Source: CAYVQA01 sp045119035
GTDB lineage: Bacteria > Bacillota_I > Bacilli_A > ML615J-28 > CAG-313
Direction: 5' to 3'
DNA length: 60,556 nucleotides
NCBI GenBank assembly: GCA_045119035.1
Contig: JBGVCU010000066.1
Span: forward strand, 1-60,556
Under the pieces are notes generated by a model, which worked only from the letters and a program-made list of their open reading frames with translations, ran no database searches and was not told where the DNA came from. The position numbers and the translations under genes are program-made. Numbering within the stretch: the stretch's first letter is position 1; each line of letters opens with the position of its first letter. This document shows positions 57,401 through 60,556 of the stretch, one piece after another.

Positions 57401-60400
57401 ACTGCAGGAAATATGATCATTGAAGAAATCAAATCAATTGTAGGAGCACTTCAATTATTAACTCAAGAAGTAGATGTAATTGGTATTGCTGCTGACTTCC
57501 TAAACGGAACAGAATCTACTCCAATTGATTATAATAATGCTGCAATCAACAACTTATTTGTAACTATTTTCAGCTTACAATACTTCGCATCATTCGAAGG
57601 TGTTATTGTTGATGTAGTAAATAGTTTACCTTTACCAGCTGGTATCGAATTTGAAAAAGGTAGATTAGACCTTGCTAGTGATGCTCCTGTACTTGCTAAC
57701 TTAATTAGCTATGTATTAGCAAATGCAGTTTCTGAAGTATTACCATATGGTTCAAGCATCGCATCAATGCCTGCTGATATCGTTGGTGAAATCTTAAGTG
57801 TTATCACTAAAGACAATAGTTTTGTTCTTGGATTAATCGATGAAAATGGATTAATTAGAGACTTACTAGAAACTACTGTTATTGATTTTGCAATTGCTGG
57901 TGTATTACCATTTGTTCATGACTTATTAGAAGGAATGATTCCACAACAATTTGCTCCAATCCTTAACATGGACTTTGATAAAGACGCATTAATTCATGAT
58001 ATTTTAGTAGTATTTGATATCGTTGTTGTTGCAGTATCTAATATGGGTGTAAATCATATCTATGAATGTGTATCAACAAATAATATTATGGGATTAAATA
58101 TCCACGGTATTATCGATACTGTTGCTTACTTAGTAACTAGAATTGATGATCTTGAATTAATTGAATTACCATTAGGTGATGCAATTACTACTGCATTAGA
58201 CGTTATGTTTAATGTTGAAGGAATTGATTTAAGTAATGTAAATTATGAAAATGAATTAAATATCATTTCTGGTGTAATTTCTAAACTTGGTACTGCAATT
58301 CCTGCTTCTGTTGAATCTATTCAACAAACAATTGATTGGGCAATGAACTATGAATTTACTGATGAATCATTAGTAATTGTTGTAGAAGCATTTGCTGAAT
58401 TATTAAATTTACAAACATTACACACTATTTTAATGCCTCTATATGCAAACAACTTTGAATCTTCAATTAGTTCTGCATTAGGTGTATTTGGTGGATTCGT
58501 TGAATTAAGCGAAAATACAACTGCGTATAGATTAATTGGCGATGTACAATCAATTTTATATGCTGTACGTGATGTAATTGCAACTCAAGATTTCAATACT
58601 GCACAAATCATTGTTGACTTCTTAAGAAATACTTCTGTTGAAGAAATTGATTATGATCACGAAACTATTCATAAAATAATTACAACATTATTCGAAATTG
58701 ATTATTTAAGAGATTTTGAAGGTGCAATTTATGATGTATTACATAGCATGGGATTCTCTGGAAACTTAACTAAAGAAGAATTCATGTCACAATTAAGCCT
58801 TTCTGAAGACGGAAAAGCAATTGCTGATTTAATTACTTATGCTTTAGGAACACTTGTTGAACCAGTTCTTCCATATGCATCAAGCTTTAAAGCACTTCCT
58901 AGCGATTTAGTACAACAAATTATTAATATTGCTACAGCTGATGATTCTGTTGCACTTGCAATTGTTAATAGTAATGATGGATTAATCAGACCATTATTCG
59001 AAACTTCAATCGCTAGAATTGGATACCAAATCGGTCTTCCAATGTTAGAAGGTATGTTAGAAACATTATTTGAAGGAAAATTAGTAGGAATCGTTCATAC
59101 TGATCTTACTATTGCAGAATGTGTTGCTGACATTAACCTTGTTATTGATATTCTTGAAGAAGCTATTAATAACATTCATGTAAATCATATTTATACATCT
59201 GTAACTAATAATGCTATTATGGATTTAACAGTTCATGGTATTATTGATACAGTTCAATATGTATTATCAAGAATCAATGAATTAAATATCATTGAAAAAT
59301 CTATTGATGATTTAATTTTATTTGCAATTGAACTTGTTAACTTCAGTACTCAAGGTATTAAGTTAAATGAAGTTGATTATGTAGATGAAATGAATATTAT
59401 TGTTGAAGCAATCGAAAGAGTACAATCTGTTCTTCCACAAGATCAATCTCATGTTAGAACAACTCTAAACGATGTAATCAACTACTTCGTAAACTTCAAC
59501 TTCAGTGATGATACTGTAGTTGGTGCAGTTGAAGCTATCGTTAGATTATTAGATCTACGTACTTTAGAAGAAATTATTATTCCTCTATATACTAATAACT
59601 TCGAAAGCTTAGTTACTGGTATGTTAGGTGGATTTGGTGATTTCGCTAAATTAACTAATTACTTAAATGCTAAAGCATTAATTGATGATGTTCAATCATT
59701 ATTTACTGCTGTACGCGATATTTTTGCTACTCCTGATTTCAACACAACACAAATGATTGTTGATTTTATGGATGGAACATCTGTTCAAAAAATTGATTAT
59801 GATCATGAAACAATTCATGCATTAATTACTACTTTATTTGCTATTAATTACTTAAGAGACTTTGAAGGTGTTATCTATAATACTTTAGATACTATGGGAT
59901 TAATTAAAGATCTTTCTTTAGAAGATTTTAAATTCTATCTAAATATTGCTAGCGATGGAAATGAATTTGCTGATTTAATTACATATGCACTTGCTACATT
60001 AGTTGAACCAGTTCTTCCTTATGCATCAAGCTTCAAAGCACTTCCAAGTGACTTAGTAAATCAAATTATCGATATCGTTGTTAAAGATAATACAGTTGCA
60101 TTAGATTTAGTTAACGGTGTTGATGGAATCTTAAGACCAATTTTTGAAACTACTCTTGCTAGAGTTGGTTATAGAATTGGACTTCCACTTGCCGAAGGAT
60201 TCTTAGAAGGATTATTCGAAGGTAAATTATTACCACTTGTACACACTGATATTACTCCTGATCAATGTATCGCTGATATCAATGTAGTACTTGATATCGT
60301 TGAAACTGCTGTTAATGAATTAGGTGTTAACCATGTTTATACATGTGTAACAAGCGGAAATATTATGGACTTAAATATCCATGGTATTATCGATACAGTT

Positions 60401-60556
60401 TCTTACGCTATTCCTAGAATTGCAGAATTAAATATCATTAAAGGAAGTATCGCAGACTTTATCTTATTCGCTGTTGAATTAGTTGGATTAGATACTACTG
60501 GTATTGACTTAAGTGGTGTTGATTATGCTAATGAATTACAAATTATTGCTAATGCA
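48419..60556 (+). CDS. Giant CvpA-headed repeat protein, open at the window end
   Basis: At least 4046 aa; the frame has no stop from 48419 to the last base. GAGGTGG lies 8 bases before the ATG. Membrane helices are at about 6-28, 36-53, 112-168 (one or two) and 224-250; the first hairpin has the CvpA-like GFAVGFKKELGW. A basic cytoplasmic loop (residues 170-222, Pro/Lys-rich) precedes the last helix. Everything after about residue 255 is predicted outside: acidic, helical, built of modules rich in Leu, Ile, Asp and Glu, with recurring D(W/F/Y) turns (GMDWSKE, GVDFSN, GIDLSDIDFEDE). From 57068 on, modules merge into regular repeats of 378-384 residues. C-ending codons are frequent, as in ftsH and nifJ, suggesting high expression. 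No LPxTG or known domain is visible before the edge. Confidence 0.88.
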   Translation, partial: MGPEQIMLVLGLAVTLIIVLAALIGFAVGFKKELGWTAVLLVLLGIIWIAFGNIDAVLMTELPGSIISTLNGTVQIDSNATTLAGWIMDAIEGFVPALEGLLEEGTHTYGTVYGVVSCVLRALLLIAGTIGVLVLIPVIRLVVMIIKLVIKLIVLLIKGFIGLIRVIFRIKKKEKVAKPLPTPAPVDDRILVTSDIDSRINNVTVEVSKVEAKPKKKSKKRLWGAGLGAAKAMLFLTLIFVPISGIISIASSVSSDSIKTINGLMNPNQSSQKVDQTNSLIDQVFEYVDAYENSFIGKLMNSSEYFFEDDLSNMTFENLLTIKGNDEICLPEEIITYINVLNALAPAYQDGTFDIWAYAESHPEEVAYAFELLKSAKLLVEIIPVGIEFAGTLPEVQDLLNEAGLNDEEVIKALADVDWRHDWETIIDALHYALDLGNFTEADFNFLTLEAESLKNVLSTLGSAHFLKEVMPVVINIALSLDMVKDLIGNKDIEINVDGMDWSKELGNFADIYGAFRKLGIESLDNLDALALVEDILSDQAKTEAVLEILAYLVGVQEDGESVVELDVNLFANILLPIADAVLDQQLKVNSLEMFSGIISLTFAQYPNESAKELWYHDLKTLVLLAQSAVKLNALSMDPAQMNLTDFATFKDIISGIFDIKLLSGNVLYQGLMQDVKSALIKAAIEKFEFLDEGTPWEEVVWLDERDNLLKIIDILEEIVALGEEIELDLAEKAKDPTSGISASDVKNPIDLQNFAFDANLLLSWQRDGENGIPFVDLAISIFEVFLDDPESNLFLLAIPNVANKYIIPMLDEAEGEGEHLPIFDNLSKEELKNEFRNLLDALSSIAKLKITSDTPEFWAEVNRVHKSVDAEGNEVETTETVYALYDILDRIINSKLLKFEATESRPEPEDYRGRVIRIIIRIATDMEIGLHDLDSTRIGGLVDYEGDLAHLKDLVDTLLDSIRPAGVSLSGASVEEGILHDLLFDAEGHLSIDASTIVGDILDNDKIHLILDALQTIFGVYDYNHSENNVPALTLLSQMFPSIYYTFLQPMLPASYQDLLDFRHSTINPDGEFTGIHILNDISKLIYVLEQAVEMGIVGLYNGGDFMNGDLELIGEDVYTKEYLKNILNTLAELHILGFNLEEETPEVRMAKRQDSFSKMIDQLLADMGFEIEHDEITKESFKDFINHFTADTVYDENGNIVSSSILDRIFIVLEELELYTFQDIMAFINSPTMMDDLLVRLDNDTLHIIVGIFEDLGNAQIVQAFLPGAVDFAIEKLADSFDLSFLEGKVSKDELVRIADLLNTVIDLNILSVLSEKKLSVIDQDQFAVLFDKLNALSIFDGLGNEWLQFIVEFANTTFDLGLDLTNFEYNADWQKDKELLVSLISDVFTLLEIVGIDEFDSISSVIANLDVMALITESNAQLIVDMLDKLVNFDTLHTVLPLALQIVAQTNEDFAFLDLSKEEFAEDLNAIVSIVKGLVETGIVSLYEEEALYDFNVVENKDAIIAIFEKLGSLNLLNNDSVGFVNAIYNMIAPMLGIEAFTEVTEYSFEEDFAVLAQVVSNLIDILEVNGLNTITDVLAFSDFTSLINEETFALLDNTLDQFVSIELLNNILPEIIATFTKDMFADYELDHLQNLTKEQIVSDLEAIVGILQSVLTHDDIVEDINKVLNGDGIGHLDVELISILENLIETIFELNLLGDNLGEFIHYAFDLLAIDSEGVDFSNIDQENDKDELLDIFTILKTISDELQFATVNDALENISLEMLSSRLVSQLGQIFENLSELTIIETIVVPAVSSLLAMDGPIGTLADLAHLYGGDGSLLAEDIMSFANLFYAVAELGVIEIIFDGAEIDFASPAIGDLLHAIFGLNYLNHVDENGVRNSETIITAVCEMLGIDASDYGLDEMNFEVDGQAIVDLYYRYQEIFADAEADFPIKSVSSLSDPQFMNNLIDFALSDGVASYLLDLIYDLLDIPTINGIALIGAYMGLDMVTNMNNPIINSLNLGELSEDQLLDDLYSILYIVEVLIEDGWEYPGLDIIGIIEETTEFYLPPYFFDGLNEIISTIEELNVLHSVPSAVKYVLTEMLVSPEDTPEEALTVFDKINTDLIDFEVLTIENICEILRSIVTNVGIISDELEIKSMEDIENIVNHFDPAILGRTAAFEAIIAIFETLQSTPVIDEIAYPFAVAFLEETLAGLNLSMEKYEDLADSKLKPEEKVLIAEEAFNDDIDSIFQAIMDLVEFVFSEEIQFNRVDLIQSVFTNLLGLRFIEVNKEAVFAKVNEMLASMNVVIDHKDINLLNDAQALTEFYTHLSYVLANPSFPVKSIVDLFTIDLSLDTFEDVITSENAMHLVNAIEQLLDLSLLGAGLEGATGMINDLGLPQMITDIFGVIGLEQYLSYDVVRGSYVVEDLHALINIVKEVVLLGAVEAYKGCNLYVFAQNVEVTNGPTLHLDPTLSYNEALVKDIFKQLLSLNILNANSEGLIKHLLETFVNMQFVDEDVYAGFTFAAEDDHLTAIVSDIFDIVEELFGLRANVDQILSFVNNQEYMVNGNINSELNFNGTATAAIQLVKDFLDTQLVQDVILSAIYTFVGKDATGAMADLFATDNLSSELIVADVNSILDAVQNAIDQDLITYVIGYLNKEHVEINYDNDIAKVFIDTILSLNILQAKEAAILGVLPQDMIEKFAGDYDIAYHLDIFADADDIAALVDGVYRAIFTRSDFIYKYTDELVNLDINDFANYVVQDEIIDSIIYSLRELSDTTIMKVAFNIGANFAYDLISGLTDTQYNIVQTNLSIDYVSDDFNTIIDILDYIVQVYGVEFISSVLFDANGNISIDVNNLEIEVAVELVNELLYRIPRLHIIEGGLDDLIFLVLEMAGLNSTGIDLSDIDFEDEFATIGDALRQVVVYLETLTTPDTLTLGALLSKVQPFDITVFEHENLHLALEAINILLDLELLDHMLVPLYNNNFKAMITSMLGGFAELANLDHYSTDAITAGNMIIEEIKSIVGALQLLTQEVDVIGIAADFLNGTESTPIDYNNAAINNLFVTIFSLQYFASFEGVIVDVVNSLPLPAGIEFEKGRLDLASDAPVLANLISYVLANAVSEVLPYGSSIASMPADIVGEILSVITKDNSFVLGLIDENGLIRDLLETTVIDFAIAGVLPFVHDLLEGMIPQQFAPILNMDFDKDALIHDILVVFDIVVVAVSNMGVNHIYECVSTNNIMGLNIHGIIDTVAYLVTRIDDLELIELPLGDAITTALDVMFNVEGIDLSNVNYENELNIISGVISKLGTAIPASVESIQQTIDWAMNYEFTDESLVIVVEAFAELLNLQTLHTILMPLYANNFESSISSALGVFGGFVELSENTTAYRLIGDVQSILYAVRDVIATQDFNTAQIIVDFLRNTSVEEIDYDHETIHKIITTLFEIDYLRDFEGAIYDVLHSMGFSGNLTKEEFMSQLSLSEDGKAIADLITYALGTLVEPVLPYASSFKALPSDLVQQIINIATADDSVALAIVNSNDGLIRPLFETSIARIGYQIGLPMLEGMLETLFEGKLVGIVHTDLTIAECVADINLVIDILEEAINNIHVNHIYTSVTNNAIMDLTVHGIIDTVQYVLSRINELNIIEKSIDDLILFAIELVNFSTQGIKLNEVDYVDEMNIIVEAIERVQSVLPQDQSHVRTTLNDVINYFVNFNFSDDTVVGAVEAIVRLLDLRTLEEIIIPLYTNNFESLVTGMLGGFGDFAKLTNYLNAKALIDDVQSLFTAVRDIFATPDFNTTQMIVDFMDGTSVQKIDYDHETIHALITTLFAINYLRDFEGVIYNTLDTMGLIKDLSLEDFKFYLNIASDGNEFADLITYALATLVEPVLPYASSFKALPSDLVNQIIDIVVKDNTVALDLVNGVDGILRPIFETTLARVGYRIGLPLAEGFLEGLFEGKLLPLVHTDITPDQCIADINVVLDIVETAVNELGVNHVYTCVTSGNIMDLNIHGIIDTVSYAIPRIAELNIIKGSIADFILFAVELVGLDTTGIDLSGVDYANELQIIANA
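57068..58219 (+). repeat. Protein tandem repeat unit A of the giant gene (384 aa)
   Basis: Runs from one GIDLS motif to the next. Contains LVPLYNNNF (57299) and a VLPYGSSIASMPADIV segment, both repeated in the following units. Confidence 0.85.
58220..59353 (+). repeat. Protein tandem repeat unit B (378 aa)
   Basis: Begins at GIDLSNVNYENEL. Contains LMPLYANNF (58430), EEIDYDHETIH and EPVLPYASSFKALPSDLV, nearly the same as unit C. Confidence 0.9.
59354..60499 (+). repeat. Protein tandem repeat unit C (382 aa)
   Basis: Begins at GIKLNEVDYVDEM. Contains IIPLYTNNF (59576), QKIDYDHETIH and EPVLPYASSFKALPSDLV. A further unit opens at 60500 (GIDLSGVDYANEL) and leaves the window. Confidence 0.9.

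Noticed and set aside
1..60556. CRISPR arrays, insertion sequences, integrase or phage modules
   Set aside because: No regularly spaced short repeats and no transposase, integrase or phage structural proteins were seen. The long direct repeats at nifJ and tilS are not of IS type.

Overview
The window is a very AT-rich (roughly a quarter to 30% GC by eye) bacterial chromosome segment. It reads with the standard code: Trp is TGG throughout, and stops are TAA, TAG and rarely TGA. Gene content points to an anaerobic or microaerophilic low-GC Firmicute near the Erysipelotrichia/Mollicutes-like Bacilli: pyruvate:ferredoxin oxidoreductase, a SUF operon of the sufC-D-S-U-B type, peptidoglycan genes (MurA, a MurF-like ligase, Ddl), AsnA, HslO, LysS, FtsH, and the sporulation pair YabP/YabQ. 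The species is not identified.

Layout. 1-969 is the 3' end of nifJ. 1169-3813 holds an AAA/DUF4143 ATPase bracketed by a 312-bp duplication of the nifJ end, then a Fic protein. 4056-12396 holds a small membrane protein followed by one long operon: membrane protein, ApbE lipoprotein, sufCDSUB, lipid-kinase-like protein. 12556-14068 is an AbiE-type toxin-antitoxin pair. 14098-18175 is a divergent pair: superoxide dismutase on the minus strand, and hydrolase/MurF-like/Ddl on the plus strand. 18241-24944 holds a lipoprotein bracketed by a duplication of the tilS promoter and start, then tilS-ftsH-rqcP, maf and an MFS transporter. 25016-30307 is an unusual aquaporin diverging from an asnA/aldo-keto reductase/radical SAM/nuclease-lipoprotein operon. 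30390-36005 is a small lipoprotein, then a TetR regulator overlapping a 1528-aa InlB-repeat-like surface protein. 36040-40724 is lysS, an aspartase-like pseudoenzyme, an orphan Phd/YefM antitoxin, a small membrane protein and a second Fic operon. 40763-44303 (minus) is M42 peptidase, hslO, tRNA-Gln, tRNA-Tyr, yabQ, yabP and one unknown gene. 44407-45648 is MurA. 45711-60556 is occupied by two related proteins with CvpA-like membrane N-termini and long acidic helical ectodomains. The second is open from 48419 to the window edge (at least 4046 codons) and ends in about 380-residue tandem repeats.

The most unusual points are: (i) the pair of CvpA-headed giant repeat proteins; (ii) two loci where cargo genes sit between long direct copies of the end of a neighbouring housekeeping gene; (iii) evidence for AUA initiation at the superoxide dismutase and possibly at ddl; (iv) several enzymes lacking key catalytic motifs (aspartase-like protein, nuclease lipoprotein, lipid kinase, aquaporin NPA boxes).
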